A stretch of 64,000 nucleotides of DNA from Salinilacustrithrix flava (GCA_024128875.1 JAMYFF010000001.1:124001-188000); one strand, 5' to 3'; counted from the first letter of the stretch, positions 35,387 to 45,993 are shown. Program-made: numbers and translations. Notes: generated from the letters alone by a model not told the origin.

Positions 35387-36000
35387 GACACGGCTCCGGC
35401 GCGGCCCTTGAGCTTCTCGGACTCGTTGTACGCGTTGAGCAGGCCCTTGGGCACGAAGGTGTCGGCCGGGATGCCGCGCAGGCGGGCGATCTCGTCGGGA
35501 CGACGCAGGCCACGCAGGCCCTCGATGGTGGCGCGGGCCACGTTGATGTGGTTGGCCGAGCCCAGCGACTTGCACAGCACGTCGTGGATGCCGGCTTCCT
35601 CGAGGATGATGCGGGCGGCACCACCGGCGATGACGCCGGTACCGGGGGCGGCGGGCTTGAGCATGACGCGACCGGCGCCGAGCACACCCTCGGTCGGGTG
35701 GATGATGGTGTCGCCGGCGAGGGGGACCTCGAAGAGGTTCTTGCGGGCCTCCTCGGTGCCCTTCTGGATGGCGAGGGGCACCTCCTTGGCCTTCCCGTAG
35801 CCGAGGCCGACGCGGCCGTTGCCGTCGCCGATGACGACGAGGGCGGTGAAGCTGAAGCGACGACCGCCCTTCACGACCTTGGCGACGCGGTTGATGTTGA
35901 TGACGCGCGACTCGCGCAGCGTGGCATCACCGGACTGGCGCGGGTTGGCCTGGGGCTCGTCCCGGCGTCCGCGGCGTGGGTTGTCGTTTCCGTTTGCCAT
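35383..36000 (-). CDS. rpsE: 30S ribosomal protein S5
   Basis: 205 residues. It has the double-stranded-RNA-binding-like N-terminal domain ([38 protein letters not shown]) and a C-terminal domain with [19 protein letters not shown]. The N-terminus has an extra Arg/Gln/Asp-rich stretch of about 30 residues, common in actinobacteria. Confidence 0.97.
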   Translation of the reverse strand: MANGNDNPRRGRRDEPQANPRQSGDATLRESRVININRVAKVVKGGRRFSFTALVVIGDGNGRVGLGYGKAKEVPLAIQKGTEEARKNLFEVPLAGDTIIHPTEGVLGAGRVMLKPAAPGTGVIAGGAARIILEEAGIHDVLCKSLGSANHINVARATIEGLRGLRRPDEIARLRGIPADTFVPKGLLNAYNESEKLKGRAGAVS

Positions 36001-36030
36001 GTTCTCTCGATCCTTCCCGGGACCCGGGTC

Positions 36031-36393
36031 CTAGAACTCGAGCCCGGCTTCGCGGGCAGCGTCGGCGAGGGCCTTGACCCGGCCGTGGTAGCGGTTGCCG
36101 CCCCGGTCGAAGACGACCTTGGTCACGCCGGCGGCCTTGGCCCGCTCGGCGGCGAGGGCACCGATCTTGGCGGCGGCGTCGGCGTTGCCGCCGTAGCCGT
36201 CGAAGTCCTTCTCGTGGGTGGACGCAGCCGCCAGCGTCACGCCGGCGATGTCGTCGATGACCTGGGCCACGATGTGGCGCGAGGACCGGAACACCGCGAG
36301 GCGGGGACGCTGCGGGGTGCCCTGGACCTTCTTGCGGACCCGGCGGTGGCGCCGGTCCCGGCCCAGCTGCTTCTTCTTGGCCATGCTGCTCAT
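36031..36393 (-). CDS. rplR: 50S ribosomal protein L18
   Basis: 120 residues (117 if translation starts at the second in-frame ATG, 36384). Typical 5S rRNA-binding protein: [56 protein letters not shown]. Confidence 0.97.
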   Translation of the reverse strand: MSSMAKKKQLGRDRRHRRVRKKVQGTPQRPRLAVFRSSRHIVAQVIDDIAGVTLAAASTHEKDFDGYGGNADAAAKIGALAAERAKAAGVTKVVFDRGGNRYHGRVKALADAAREAGLEF

Positions 36394-36394
36394 G

Positions 36395-36934
36395 TCACTT
36401 GCCTGCCTTGCCGGCCTTGCGGATGACGTACTCGCCCTTGTACCGGACGCCCTTGCCCTTGTAGGGCTCGGGCTTGCGGAAGTCGCGGATCTCGGCGGCG
36501 GCCTGGCCGACGGCCTGCTTGTCGATGCCGCGCACGAGGATCTGGGTGGGGGCGGGGACCTCGAAGGTGATGCCCTCGGGGGCCTTGTAGTTCACCGTGT
36601 GGCTGTAGCCGAGGGCCAGCTCGAGGGAGCTCGGGCTGGAGTTCAGCACGCGGTAGCCGACGCCGATGATCTCGAGCTCCTTGGTGAACTCGTTGGTGAC
36701 GCCCTGGACCATGTTGGACACGAGGGCGCGGACGAGGCCGTGGAGGGAGCGGTTGGTGCGGGAGTCGTCCGGGCGCTCGACGACGATGGTGTCGCCGTCC
36801 TGGCGCAGGGTGATGTCACCGGGGACGTCCTGGGTCAGCTGACCCTTGGGACCCTTCACGGTGACCTCGTCGTCACCGATGGTGACCTCGACGCCCGAGG
36901 GGATGGTGATCGGTGCTTTGCCGACGCGAGACAT
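36395..36934 (-). CDS. rplF: 50S ribosomal protein L6
   Basis: 179 residues. Two repeated alpha-beta domains; [16 protein letters not shown] at the N-terminus and the C-terminal [20 protein letters not shown] and [15 protein letters not shown], which contact the sarcin-ricin region. It is 1 base upstream of rplR. Confidence 0.98.
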   Translation of the reverse strand: MSRVGKAPITIPSGVEVTIGDDEVTVKGPKGQLTQDVPGDITLRQDGDTIVVERPDDSRTNRSLHGLVRALVSNMVQGVTNEFTKELEIIGVGYRVLNSSPSSLELALGYSHTVNYKAPEGITFEVPAPTQILVRGIDKQAVGQAAAEIRDFRKPEPYKGKGVRYKGEYVIRKAGKAGK

Positions 36935-36943
36935 CTTCGGCTC

Positions 36944-37348
36944 CTACCAGACGTAGCAGAGGATTTCGCCGCCGACGTTGCGGCGACGGGCCTCTCGGTC
37001 GGTCATGAGTCCCTGCGACGTGGAGAGCACGGCGACGCCGAGGCCACCGAGCACGCGAGGGATCTCATCGGACTTCTTGTAGACGCGCAGGCCCGGCTTG
37101 GACACGCGCTTGATGCCGGTGATCGTGCGCTCGCGGTCAGGCGAGTACTTCATGTCGATCGACAGGATCTTGCCCGGCTTGTCGGCGCGCTCGGCGGTCT
37201 GGAAGTCCTGGATGTAGCCCTCGGACTTCAGCAGCTCGGCCAGCGCCTCCTTCAGCTTGGAGGACGGCATGGACACGTCGTCGTGCTTCGCCGTGTTCGC
37301 ATTGCGCACGCGGGTGAGCATGTCGGCGATGGGGTCGGTCATGGTCAT
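36944..37348 (-). CDS. rpsH: 30S ribosomal protein S8
   Basis: 134 residues, with start at [20 protein letters not shown] or the second ATG (37342). RNA-binding C-terminal loop [20 protein letters not shown]. In E. coli S8 autoregulates the spc operon; no equivalent target site was assigned here. Confidence 0.98.
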   Translation of the reverse strand: MTMTDPIADMLTRVRNANTAKHDDVSMPSSKLKEALAELLKSEGYIQDFQTAERADKPGKILSIDMKYSPDRERTITGIKRVSKPGLRVYKKSDEIPRVLGGLGVAVLSTSQGLMTDREARRRNVGGEILCYVW

Positions 37349-37360
37349 CGTGTCTTCACC

Positions 37361-37546
37361 TCACCAGCTCGCCTTGGTCACACCGGGGATCTCCCCGTTG
37401 TGGGCCATCTCACGGAAGCAGATCCGGCAGAGGCCGAACTTCCGGAAGACAGCACGCGGACGGCCGCAGCGGCGACACCGCGTGTAGCCCTGCACCTTGT
37501 ACTTGGGCTTCTTGTTGGCCTTGTTGATCAGCGCTTTCTTGGCCAA
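37361..37546 (-). CDS. rpsN: 30S ribosomal protein S14, zinc-binding type Z
   Basis: 61 residues, the short form with a complete zinc ribbon: [19 protein letters not shown] and [16 protein letters not shown] (CxxC-x12-CxxC). Actinobacteria often carry a second, zinc-free S14 elsewhere that replaces it under zinc limitation. Confidence 0.97.
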   Translation of the reverse strand: MAKKALINKANKKPKYKVQGYTRCRRCGRPRAVFRKFGLCRICFREMAHNGEIPGVTKASW

Positions 37547-37547
37547 C

Positions 37548-38108
37548 TCAACGGTCCTTTCGGAAGGGGAAGCCGAAGGCGTCGAGCAGTGCCTTGCCCT
37601 CGGCGTCGGTCCGTGCGGTGGTGACGATCGTGATGTCCATCCCTCGGATGGTGTCGACGGCGTCGTAGTCGATCTCGGGGAAGATGAGCTGCTCGGTCAC
37701 GCCGAACGTGTAGTTCCCGTTCCCGTCGAAGCTGTTGGGGTTGAGCCCGCGGAAGTCGCGGATCCGGGGGATGGCAACCGAGATCAGTCGGTCGAGGAAC
37801 TCCCACTTGCGGTCACCCCGGAGGGTGACCTTGGCGCCGATGGGGTTGCCCTCGCGGAGCTTGAAGCCGGCGATGGACTTCTTGGCCTTGGTCACGATGG
37901 GCTTCTGGCCGGTGATGGTGGCCAGGTCGCGCTGGGCGCCCTCGAGGAGGGAGGCCTGCGAGACGGCCTCGCCGACGCCCATGTTGACCACGATCTTGTC
38001 GACCGTGGGCACCATCATGACGTTGGGCAGGTCCAGATCCTTCTGGAGCTTGGCCCGGATGGTCTCGTCGTAGCGGGACTTGAAGCGGGGAACGGTGGCA
38101 GTGGCCAT
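37548..38108 (-). CDS. rplE: 50S ribosomal protein L5
   Basis: 186 residues from ATG 38108. 5S rRNA-binding protein: [58 protein letters not shown]. The start shares one base with the rplX stop. Confidence 0.97.
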   Translation of the reverse strand: MATATVPRFKSRYDETIRAKLQKDLDLPNVMMVPTVDKIVVNMGVGEAVSQASLLEGAQRDLATITGQKPIVTKAKKSIAGFKLREGNPIGAKVTLRGDRKWEFLDRLISVAIPRIRDFRGLNPNSFDGNGNYTFGVTEQLIFPEIDYDAVDTIRGMDITIVTTARTDAEGKALLDAFGFPFRKDR

Positions 38109-38425
38109 CAGTCCAGGTCCTTTCGGCACTTCTTGCAGACGCGCACCTTGGTGCCGTCGTCGTCGAAGCGGTAGCCGACGCGGGTCGGGCCGCAGTCGCC
38201 GCACACGATGGCGACGTTGGCGACCGGGATCGGCATGTCCTTGTCGATGATGCCGCCCTGCATGGTCGCGTTGAGCGGGCGCTGGTGCTTCTTGGCGAGG
38301 TTCACGCCGGCGACGATCACCTTGCCGCGCTCGGGGATGGCGCGGATGACCTCGCCCTCCTTGCCCCGGTCCTTGCCGGTGAGCACGCGGACGGTGTCGC
38401 CCTTGCGGATCTTCATGCCTGCCAT
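38108..38425 (-). CDS. rplX: 50S ribosomal protein L24 with zinc-ribbon C-terminus
   Basis: 105 residues. KOW motif [20 protein letters not shown] at the N-terminus. The C-terminal half has CGDC and CKKC, an apparent four-cysteine zinc site seen in many bacterial L24 proteins. It precedes rplE. Confidence 0.97.
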   Translation of the reverse strand: MAGMKIRKGDTVRVLTGKDRGKEGEVIRAIPERGKVIVAGVNLAKKHQRPLNATMQGGIIDKDMPIPVANVAIVCGDCGPTRVGYRFDDDGTKVRVCKKCRKDLD

Positions 38426-38426
38426 G

Positions 38427-38795
38427 TCAGAGCACCTCCGGAGCCAGCGACACGATGCGCATGAACTTGGCGTCGCGCAGCTCGCGGCCCACCGGGCCGA
38501 AGATGCGGGTGCCGCGCGGCTGGCGCTGGTCGTTGATGAGGACGGCGGCGTTCTCGTCGAAGCGGATGTAGCTGCCGTCGGGACGGCGCCGTTCCTTCTT
38601 CGTGCGGACGACGACGCACTTGACGACGTCGCCCTTCTTGACCGCCGCGCCCGGGAGCGCGTCCTTGACGGTGGCGACGAACACGTCGCCGATGCCGGCG
38701 TAGCGGCGCTTGGAACCGCCGAGGACCTTGATGCACAGCACCTCTTTGGCGCCGCTGTTGTCTGCGACGCGCAGGCGCGTCTCCTGCTGGATCAT
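38427..38795 (-). CDS. rplN: 50S ribosomal protein L14
   Basis: 122 residues from ATG 38795 ([20 protein letters not shown]). Conserved [20 protein letters not shown] and [14 protein letters not shown]. The open frame upstream overlaps rpsQ and is not L14. Confidence 0.98.
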   Translation of the reverse strand: MIQQETRLRVADNSGAKEVLCIKVLGGSKRRYAGIGDVFVATVKDALPGAAVKKGDVVKCVVVRTKKERRRPDGSYIRFDENAAVLINDQRQPRGTRIFGPVGRELRDAKFMRIVSLAPEVL

Positions 38796-38805
38796 CGGTG
38801 CACCT

Positions 38806-39090
38806 CTACTTGGCCCGCTCGATGATCTCGAGCAGGCGCCAGCGCTTGTTCTTCGACAGCGGGCGGGTCTCCATGATCCGGACGCGGTCGCCCTCGCGGG
38901 CGTCGTTGGTCTCGTCATGGCAGACGTAGCGCTTCGAGCGCGCCATGGTCTTGCCGTAGCGCGGGTGGGGCTTGCGGGACTCGATCTCGACGATGATGGT
39001 CTTGTCCATCTTCGTGGAGGCGACGACGCCCTCGCGCACCTTGCGGCTGGCCCGCTCCGGCGCACCGGCGTTGGTCTCGGTTGCAGACAT
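38806..39090 (-). CDS. rpsQ: 30S ribosomal protein S17
   Basis: 94 residues from ATG 39090. The OB-fold core [19 protein letters not shown] and [20 protein letters not shown] are present, after a short variable N-terminus ([15 protein letters not shown]). Confidence 0.97.
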   Translation of the reverse strand: MSATETNAGAPERASRKVREGVVASTKMDKTIIVEIESRKPHPRYGKTMARSKRYVCHDETNDAREGDRVRIMETRPLSKNKRWRLLEIIERAK

Positions 39091-39095
39091 CGGGG

Positions 39096-39329
39096 TCAAC
39101 CCTCGGCAGTCGTGGTCTGGGCGGCGAGGTCCTCGGCGGCCGCGATCTCGCGGCTGCGGGCCTCGGTGAGGCAACGGGCGACCTCACGCTTCACCTGGGC
39201 GATGCGCCCGGTGTTCGTGAGCTGGCCGGTGGCCTTCTGGAAACGGAGGTTGAAGAGCTCCTCGCGAGCGTCGGCGAGGCGGGTCATGAGGGCCTCGTCG
39301 TCGAGGCCGCGTACGACGTCGTTCGCCAT
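39096..39329 (-). CDS. rpmC: 50S ribosomal protein L29
   Basis: 77 residues; two-helix protein. [20 protein letters not shown] is the family signature. The C-terminus is slightly extended with an Ala/Thr-rich stretch. Confidence 0.97.
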   Translation of the reverse strand: MANDVVRGLDDEALMTRLADAREELFNLRFQKATGQLTNTGRIAQVKREVARCLTEARSREIAAAEDLAAQTTTAEG

Positions 39330-39331
39330 GG

Positions 39332-39748
39332 CTACAGCGCCTCCTCACGGGTGACGAAGCGGGCCCGGATGGGCAGCTTCTGGATCGCACGCTCGATGGC
39401 CTCGCGGGCGAGGGCCTCATCGGGGTACGACAGCTCGAACATGATGCGACCCGGGCGCACGACGGCGACCCAGTGCTCCACGTTGCCCTTGCCCGAACCC
39501 ATGCGGGTCTCGGCGGGCTTCTGCGTGACCGGCTTGTGCGGGAAGATGTTGATCCACACCTTGCCGCCACGGCGGGTCTTGCGGGTCATGGCGATGCGGG
39601 CGGCCTCGATCTGGCGGGCGGTGATCCAGCCCGGCTCGAGGGCCTGGATGCCGTACTCGCCGAAGGAGACGGTGGTGCCGCCCTTGGCCATGCCGCGGGT
39701 GCGCCCACGGTGCTGCTTGCGGTGCTTGACCTTCTTTGGCATCAGCAT
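39332..39748 (-). CDS. rplP: 50S ribosomal protein L16
   Basis: 138 residues. [20 protein letters not shown] and the site-facing [20 protein letters not shown], then [20 protein letters not shown]. The first ATG (39748) has GAGGT 7 bases upstream; the second ATG (39742) is possible. Confidence 0.97.
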   Translation of the reverse strand: MLMPKKVKHRKQHRGRTRGMAKGGTTVSFGEYGIQALEPGWITARQIEAARIAMTRKTRRGGKVWINIFPHKPVTQKPAETRMGSGKGNVEHWVAVVRPGRIMFELSYPDEALAREAIERAIQKLPIRARFVTREEAL

Positions 39749-39757
39749 GTCGGTACC

Positions 39758-40672
<915 letters not shown>

Positions 40673-40674
40673 GG

Positions 40675-41403
40675 TTACTTCTCTTCCGTGCTGTCGTCGT
40701 CGGCCGACTCAGCGGCGTCGTCGGTCACGTCGGTCTCGTCCAGTGCCTCGGTGGCGGCGGCGTCGGTGTCGACGATGCCCTGGTCCTCGGCGACCTCGGC
40801 GACGGAGTCGTCGGCCGGGGGTGCGCTGACCTCGGTGGTCTCGTCCACGCCCTCGACGGCCTCGGTCGCGACGGCGTCGGTGTCGACGATGCCGGCGTCC
40901 TCAGCGGACTCGGCGACGTCGTCGGACTGCTGGGAGGCGGCGACGCGAGCGGCCCGGGTGGAGGCCTCCTGGCCGCGGCGGCGTGCGGCACGGGTGCCGG
41001 GCACGGCCTCGCGCTTGGCCTGCTCGATGGCGAACATGTCAGCCGGCATCGGGCTCACGATGATCGTGATGTGGCACGTGCGCTTGCGGATCTTGGTGGC
41101 ACGGCCCCGAGCACGGGGGCGCCAGCGGTACATCGTGCGGCCCTCGTCGGCGTAGCAGGCCGAGACGAAGAGGGTGGCGGGATCGATCTGGTCGTTGTGC
41201 TCGGCGTTGGCGATGGCTGAGTCGAGGCACTTGCCCACGACCTCGGCGGCGCCGCGCTCGGTGTAGGCGAGCACGGAGGCGGCCTCGTCGATGGCCAGGC
41301 CACGGATCAGGTCGAGGACGGCGCGGGCCTTGGTGGCCGACATGCGCACGTTCTTGACCTGGGCACGGGTGCCCGGGCGCTCGTTGGTCTTGGTCCCGGT
41401 CAT
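40675..41403 (-). CDS. rplV: 50S ribosomal protein L22 with about 115-residue acidic C-terminal extension
   Basis: 242 residues against about 115-130 in most bacteria. The core ends near residue 126: [39 protein letters not shown]. The rest is acidic and Ala/Thr/Val-rich and contains an internal repeat: [16 protein letters not shown] and [16 protein letters not shown]. The extension would protrude from the solvent side near the tunnel exit. ATG 41403 overlaps the rpsS stop by 4 bases. Confidence 0.95.
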   Translation of the reverse strand: MTGTKTNERPGTRAQVKNVRMSATKARAVLDLIRGLAIDEAASVLAYTERGAAEVVGKCLDSAIANAEHNDQIDPATLFVSACYADEGRTMYRWRPRARGRATKIRKRTCHITIIVSPMPADMFAIEQAKREAVPGTRAARRRGQEASTRAARVAASQQSDDVAESAEDAGIVDTDAVATEAVEGVDETTEVSAPPADDSVAEVAEDQGIVDTDAAATEALDETDVTDDAAESADDDSTEEK

Positions 41404-41684
41404 CGGCGTCCCTTCGCGGACTTCTCCATGCCGGCGTGGTACTTGAAGATCTTGGTCGGGGCGAACTCGCCGAGCTTGTGGCCGACCATGGCCTCGGTGA
41501 CGTACACGGGCACGTGCTTGCGGCCGTCGTGGACGGCGATGGTGTGTCCGACCATGTCGGGGATGATCGTGGACCGGCGGGACCACGACTTGATGACCTT
41601 CTTCTCGTTCTTCTCGTTGAGCTCGTCGACCTTCTTGAGGAGGTGGTCGTCGACGAAGGGGCCCTTCTTCAGGGAACGGGGCAT
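41400..41684 (-). CDS. rpsS: 30S ribosomal protein S19
   Basis: 94 residues. [40 protein letters not shown] and [18 protein letters not shown] are the standard blocks. Confidence 0.98.
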   Translation of the reverse strand: MPRSLKKGPFVDDHLLKKVDELNEKNEKKVIKSWSRRSTIIPDMVGHTIAVHDGRKHVPVYVTEAMVGHKLGEFAPTKIFKYHAGMEKSAKGRR

Positions 41685-41693
41685 GCTCGTCTC

Positions 41694-42530
41694 CTATCGC
41701 CGCGAGCCGCGGGTACGGCGGCGGCGCACGATCATGTCGGTGGACTTCTTCTTCTTGTTGCGGGTGCGGCCCTCGGGCTTGCCCCAAGGGGAAACCGGGT
41801 GGCGGCCACCGGAGGTCTTGCCCTCGCCACCACCGTGGGGGTGGTCGACGGGGTTCATCACGACGCCGCGGGACTGGGGGCGGACGCCCTTCCAGCGGTT
41901 GCGGCCGGCCTTGCCGATCTTGATGAGATCGGCCTCGGCGAAGCCGACCTCGCCGACGGTGGCCCGGCAGTCGATGGCGACGCGACGCATCTCGGTGGAG
42001 GGCAGGCGCAGCGTGGCGTGGGTGCCCTCCTTGGCGACGAGCTGGATGGAGGTGCCGGCGGAGCGGGCCATCTGGCCACCGCCACCGGGCTTGAGCTCCA
42101 CGTTGTGCACGGTGGTGCCCACGGGGATGTAGCGCAGCTCCATGGCGTTGCCGGGCGCGATGTCCGCGCCCTGGCCGCTCATGATCCGGTCGCCCACCTT
42201 CACGCCACGGGGGGCGAGGATGTAGCTCTTGGTGCCGTCCACGTAGTGGAGCAGCAGGATGCGGCAGTTGCGGTTCGGGTCGTACTCGACCGCGGCGACC
42301 TTGGCCTCGACGCCGTCCTTGTTACGACGGAAGTCGACGATGCGGTAGCGCTGCTTGTGGCCGCCACCGCGGTGGCGGGAGGTCATGCGACCGTGGTTGT
42401 TGCGACCACCGGTGCTCGACTTCTTGGCCAGCAGCGACTTCTCCGGCGTCGACTTGGTGACCTCGGAGAAGTCCGCGACGGTCTGGAAGCGGCGGGCGGG
42501 GCTGGACGGCTTGCGCTTGCGGATTGCCAT
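41694..42530 (-). CDS. rplB: 50S ribosomal protein L2
   Basis: 278 residues from ATG 42530. [20 protein letters not shown], the SH3-like domain, and the peptidyl-transferase-near [16 protein letters not shown] with the critical histidine. The upstream frame overlaps rplW. Confidence 0.98.
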   Translation of the reverse strand: MAIRKRKPSSPARRFQTVADFSEVTKSTPEKSLLAKKSSTGGRNNHGRMTSRHRGGGHKQRYRIVDFRRNKDGVEAKVAAVEYDPNRNCRILLLHYVDGTKSYILAPRGVKVGDRIMSGQGADIAPGNAMELRYIPVGTTVHNVELKPGGGGQMARSAGTSIQLVAKEGTHATLRLPSTEMRRVAIDCRATVGEVGFAEADLIKIGKAGRNRWKGVRPQSRGVVMNPVDHPHGGGEGKTSGGRHPVSPWGKPEGRTRNKKKKSTDMIVRRRRTRGSRR

Positions 42531-42532
42531 GA

Positions 42533-42823
42533 TCAGACCCCCTCGAACAGGTCGATGGTGTCGTCGCCGTGGACGGTGACGATGGCTCGCTTGGTGGTGG
42601 GGCGCGACGAGAAGGTGCCGGTGCGGCGGCTCCGCATGCGCTTGCCCTTGCGGTTGAGCGTGTTCACCTTGAGGACCCGGACGCCGAAGATCTGCTCGAT
42701 CGCCTGGCGGATCTGGGTCTTGTTGGCGTCGGGGTGGACGACGAAGGTGTAGACGTTGCCCTCGATGAGGTCGTAGCTCTTCTCGGAGACGACCGGGCGG
42801 ATGATGACGGATCGTGCGTCCAT
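42533..42823 (-). CDS. rplW: 50S ribosomal protein L23
   Basis: 96 residues from ATG 42823. [39 protein letters not shown]. It docks trigger factor and SRP at the tunnel exit. The start shares one base with the rplD stop. Confidence 0.97.
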   Translation of the reverse strand: MDARSVIIRPVVSEKSYDLIEGNVYTFVVHPDANKTQIRQAIEQIFGVRVLKVNTLNRKGKRMRSRRTGTFSSRPTTKRAIVTVHGDDTIDLFEGV

Positions 42824-43461
42824 CAGGCAGCACCTTCCTCGGTGGCGGCCGGAGCCGACGACGGGAGGGTGTCGGTGGTGAAGACCAACCAGTCGCTGAC
42901 CAGCACGTCGTAGGTGTTGAGCTCGCCCGGCTGGACCACGTGCACGTGCTGCAGGTTGGCCAGGCTCTTGGTCGTGTTGACGTCGTCGCGGGCGACGACG
43001 GCCACGACCCGACCGCTGGCGCCTAGGGTCTCGAGGGCCACGCGGGCGGTCTTGGTCTTGGGAGCGTCGAGACCCCAGCTGTCGAGGACGATGATGCGCT
43101 CGGAGGCGAAGCGGTCCGAGAGGGCCGATCGCAGCGCGAGCTTGATCATCTTCTTCGGGGTCTTCTGGGCGTAGCTGCGGGGCTTGGGGCCCAGCGCCAC
43201 ACCACCGCCGCGCCACTGGGGCGCACGGATGGAGCCCTGGCGAGCCCGGCCGGTGCCCTTCTGCTTCCACGGCTTGGCGCCACCGCCGCGCACCTCGGCG
43301 CGGGTCTTGGTCGACTGGGTGCCGGCGCGCTTGGCGGCGAGCTGGGCGGTGACGACCTGGTGCATGACGGCGAGGTTCGGCTCGATGCCGAAGATCGCCT
43401 CGTCCAGGTCGGCGCTGCCCACGGTGTCACCGGAGATGTTGCGCACGTCGATGGAGGGCAT
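42823..43461 (-). CDS. rplD: 50S ribosomal protein L4
   Basis: 212 residues. The extended tunnel loop [20 protein letters not shown] and the globular core are present. In gamma-proteobacteria L4 also represses its own operon through the S10 leader; whether the hairpin before rplC plays such a role here is unknown. The start overlaps the rplC stop by 1 base. Confidence 0.97.
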   Translation of the reverse strand: MPSIDVRNISGDTVGSADLDEAIFGIEPNLAVMHQVVTAQLAAKRAGTQSTKTRAEVRGGGAKPWKQKGTGRARQGSIRAPQWRGGGVALGPKPRSYAQKTPKKMIKLALRSALSDRFASERIIVLDSWGLDAPKTKTARVALETLGASGRVVAVVARDDVNTTKSLANLQHVHVVQPGELNTYDVLVSDWLVFTTDTLPSSAPAATEEGAA

Positions 43462-44105
43462 CAGCTGACCGCCTTCTTGCTGGCGTTCTTGATGAGCACG
43501 GTCGACTGCTTGGGGCCGGGCACCGATCCGCGGATGAGCACGATCTCGCGCTCGGGATCGGACTCGACCACGACCAGGTTCTGGGTGGTGACCCGCTCGT
43601 TGCCCATGCGACCGGCCATGCGCTGGCCCTTGAACACACGAGCCGGCGTGGCGCAGGCACCGATGGCGCCTGGCTTGCGGTGCACCCGGTGCGCGCCGTG
43701 GCTGGCGGGGAGACCGCCGAAGCCGTGGCGCTTCATGACGCCTGCGAAGCCCTTGCCCTTGGAGACACCGGTGATGTCGACCAGGTCCCCCGCTGCGAAC
43801 ACGTCCGCGGCGAGCTCCTGACCGACCTCGTAGGCGCTGACGTCGTCGAGGCGAAGCTCGACGAGCGTCTCCCCGGGATCGACGCCTGCAGCCGCGAAGT
43901 GACCGGCCTTGGGCATGGTGAGCTTGCGGGCATCACGCTGGCCGAAGGTGACCTGGAGTGCGCTGTAACCGTCTCGCTCTTGAGTTTTGATCTGGACCAC
44001 CCGGCAGGGCTGAACGCTGAGCATGGTGACGGGGACGATGTGTCCGTCCTCGTTCCATACCTGCGTCATTCCCACCTTGGTGGCGACGATCGATTTCGTG
44101 GCCAT
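43461..44105 (-). CDS. rplC: 50S ribosomal protein L3
   Basis: 214 residues. [20 protein letters not shown] and the extension reaching the peptidyl-transferase centre ([38 protein letters not shown]) are present. It is the first gene of this S10-type transcript because rpsJ has been separated from it. A promoter and a strong leader hairpin precede it. Confidence 0.98.
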   Translation of the reverse strand: MATKSIVATKVGMTQVWNEDGHIVPVTMLSVQPCRVVQIKTQERDGYSALQVTFGQRDARKLTMPKAGHFAAAGVDPGETLVELRLDDVSAYEVGQELAADVFAAGDLVDITGVSKGKGFAGVMKRHGFGGLPASHGAHRVHRKPGAIGACATPARVFKGQRMAGRMGNERVTTQNLVVVESDPEREIVLIRGSVPGPKQSTVLIKNASKKAVS

Positions 44106-44129
44106 GCGGCGTGTCCTCGTTCACGCAAA

Positions 44130-44163
44130 CGCTCCGCAGGGCACGTACTGGCCCAGCGGAGCG
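44130..44163 (-). promoter_or_regulatory. Strong leader hairpin upstream of rplC
   Basis: Arms CGCTCCGC / GCGGAGCG (8 bp), an A-A mismatch, then GGGC/GCCC and an 8-base loop. On the minus strand it ends 24 bases before the rplC ATG, within the roughly 165-base leader. No T run follows it, so it is more likely a regulatory leader fold than a terminator. Confidence 0.5.
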
Positions 44164-44276
44164 CTGGTTCGGTTGTGCCGTGCGGTTCCCGATCCGGATG
44201 TCGGACCAGGCCTGCACGGGCCTCAATTGCAGAAAGCTGCGGCCTCCGGACAGGGGTCCGGGGGCACGAAGAGGAA

Positions 44277-44306
44277 ACGATAGCGGGACAGCACGCCGAA
44301 CACCAA
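44277..44306 (-). promoter_or_regulatory. Promoter of the rplC (S10) transcript
   Basis: On the minus strand: TTGGTG (44301-44306), an 18-base spacer, TATCGT (44277-44282). The -35 box is identical to that of rplJ. The region 44106-44453 holds no supported gene apart from this promoter and the leader hairpin. Confidence 0.6.
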
Positions 44307-44462
44307 TGCGCCGCAGATCGCAGCTCCAGGCAACCACGCTGCGCCGGCCCGGGCGCGGATGGGAGGCCCCGTGACGGCAGTCCGGGCCGGCGTCACCACA
44401 CCGACACAGACCGTCATCTGGTCGACACCGGACATCCATGTCCATCAGGTGCAATGGCACCC

Positions 44463-44624
44463 ATGCCGGAGCACCTGCACCTCGAGGGCACCACGCTGGA
44501 CCACCCGGCCTGGATGGCCGACCAGCGAGACGACATCTTCGACGCCGCGGCGCTCGAACGGGCGATGGTCGAGTCCCGCCAGGCGGCCTACGACGCACTC
44601 CGGGAGCTCGCCCCCGCATCCTGA
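44463..44624 (+). CDS. Possible 53-residue protein upstream of prmA
   Basis: Begins MPEHLHLEGTTLDHPAWMAD and continues with an acidic helical segment (ERAMVESRQAAYDALRELA). Codon pattern and composition look genuine, but I recognise no family. An alternative ATG at 44454 adds three residues. It lies 75 bases before prmA on the same strand, in the insert that splits rpsJ from rplC. No strong ribosome-binding site is visible. Confidence 0.45.
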   Translation: MPEHLHLEGTTLDHPAWMADQRDDIFDAAALERAMVESRQAAYDALRELAPAS

Positions 44625-44699
44625 GCCCGCACCACCACCGACGCTGACCGTGCACCGCCCCGAGTGGCGGTGCACGGTCGCGTTCGGGGAGGGTTGGGC

Positions 44700-45434
44700 G
44701 TGCGCCTCTACGCCCTCACCGTGCCGGAGCCCGATGCCGAGCTGGTCGCCGACCGGTGCTGGCAGGCCGGTGCCGAGGGCATCTGGGAGTCCGCCGGCGG
44801 CGAGGGCCTGGTGACGCTGCGGGTGGGGGTCGAGGAGGCCGACGTGGCCCGCTTCGAGGTCGCGCTGGCCGATGCCGGGCCGACGGACGTGACCGCAACC
44901 GACCTCGTGGAGCTCGCCACCCGGACGGTCTCGCTGCCGGCGGCAGGCGGCCCCGTGCAGCTGGAGGTCCCGCCGACGGTGTTCGGGGACGGGCTGCACC
45001 CCACGACGTCGACGTGCCTCGGCCTGCTGGCGGAGCTCGCCGGGGAGGGCACGACGCTGCTGGACGTGGGCTGCGGGTCGGGGGCGCTGTCGGTGGTGGC
45101 GGCGCGCGCCGGAGCCGTGGTCACGGCCATCGACGTCGACCCGGTGGCCGTCGAGGCCACGATCGCCAACGCCGCGGCCAACGGCGTGGAGGTGGAGGCC
45201 TCCGCTGCTCCCCTGTCAGCGCTCTCCGGCTCGTGGGACGTGGTCGTGGCCAACATCTCCGCCCGGGCCGTGATCGAGCTCTCGGACGATCTGTGGCGGG
45301 TGTGCGCCGGGACGCTGGTCGTGTCGGGCATCCTCGCCGAGCGCTGGTCCTCGGTGCGGGAGCGTCTCGGTGGGACGGTGCTCCGCGTGCACGACGTCGA
45401 TGGTTGGGTCACTGCTTCTCTGACCCGGTCCTAG
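44700..45434 (+). CDS. prmA: Ribosomal protein L11 methyltransferase-like protein (PrmA)
   Basis: 244 residues from GTG 44700, preceded by GGGGAGGG. The PrmA-specific block FGDGLHPTTSTCLGLL precedes the SAM-binding motif LLDVGCGSGALSVVAA; DVDPVAVEAT and the catalytic-loop VVANISARAVIEL follow. PrmA trimethylates ribosomal protein L11, whose gene lies at the right end of this window. The N-terminal L11-binding domain is short, so the target assignment rests on the core motifs. It is inverted relative to the ribosomal genes on both sides. Confidence 0.82.
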   Translation: MRLYALTVPEPDAELVADRCWQAGAEGIWESAGGEGLVTLRVGVEEADVARFEVALADAGPTDVTATDLVELATRTVSLPAAGGPVQLEVPPTVFGDGLHPTTSTCLGLLAELAGEGTTLLDVGCGSGALSVVAARAGAVVTAIDVDPVAVEATIANAAANGVEVEASAAPLSALSGSWDVVVANISARAVIELSDDLWRVCAGTLVVSGILAERWSSVRERLGGTVLRVHDVDGWVTASLTRS

Positions 45435-45444
45435 GACGCGACGA

Positions 45445-45465
45445 AGCCCGGCTCGAGGCCGGGCT
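45445..45465. terminator. Hairpin between convergent prmA and rpsJ
   Basis: A perfect 8-bp stem AGCCCGGC / GCCGGGCT with loop TCGAG, 11 bases past the prmA stop. It could serve both strands. Confidence 0.6.
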
Positions 45466-45482
45466 CCGTTCAGTCTGCTGCG

Positions 45483-45538
45483 AGTTGTGAGGCGCTGCCG
45501 AACAACTCGGGGAACCGGAGGCCGCCCTGCGGCCGGAG
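45483..45538 (-). repeat. Ribosomal 3'-flanking repeat, copy 1 (after rpsJ)
   Basis: About 56 bases, beginning 2 bases after the rpsJ stop. It is closely similar to 62835-62891 after rplK: the 25-base and 22-base end blocks match with two differences each around a variable 9-10-base spacer. On the minus strand it can form two hairpins (GGCCGC/GCGGCC and AGTTGT/ACAACT). Confidence 0.65.
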
Positions 45539-45540
45539 GT

Positions 45541-45861
45541 TCACGCCTGCTGGATCTTGATCTCGATGTCGACGCCGGCGGGGAGCTCGATGCGCTGCAG
45601 CGAGTCCACCGTCTTGGCGGACGGCTCGAGGATGTCGATCAGCCGCTTGTGGATCCGCATCTCGAAGTGCTCACGGCTGTCCTTGTCCTTGAACGGACCA
45701 CGGACGACGGTGAAGCGGTGCTTCTCGGTGGGGAGGGGGATCGGGCCCCGGACGACGGCCTGCGTGCGCAGGACGGTCTCGACGATCTTCTTCGTCGAGG
45801 TGTCGATGACCTCGTGGTCGTACGCCTTCAGGCGGATGCGGATCTTCTGACTGTCAGCCAT
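45541..45861 (-). CDS. rpsJ: 30S ribosomal protein S10 (NusE)
   Basis: 106 residues, slightly longer than E. coli S10. [40 protein letters not shown] and [18 protein letters not shown] are standard. It also binds NusB/NusG in transcription. Here it is the last gene after tuf rather than the first gene of the S10 operon. Confidence 0.97.
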   Translation of the reverse strand: MADSQKIRIRLKAYDHEVIDTSTKKIVETVLRTQAVVRGPIPLPTEKHRFTVVRGPFKDKDSREHFEMRIHKRLIDILEPSAKTVDSLQRIELPAGVDIEIKIQQA

Positions 45862-45928
45862 GACGGTGACCTGGGCCTTCTTCTCGGGACTCGATTGTCA
45901 AGTAGTGCGAACGGGCGACTGGCGCGAA

Positions 45929-45974
45929 CGAGCGCCGGCGTCGGACAGGAAACCCTACCCGCCACCGGCGCTCG
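45929..45974 (-). terminator. Long-loop hairpin after tuf
   Basis: Arms CGAGCGCCGG / CCGGCGCTCG (10 bp, perfect) around a 26-base loop, 20 bases past the tuf stop. No T run is present. It may partly terminate the str transcript before rpsJ. Confidence 0.5.
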
Positions 45975-45993
45975 GCCGGAAAATTCTGCGGTG

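Noticed and set aside
45896..45901. TTGACA upstream of rpsJ as a promoter -35 box
   Set aside because: No TAnnnT box occurs at 16-19 bases downstream on the minus strand.
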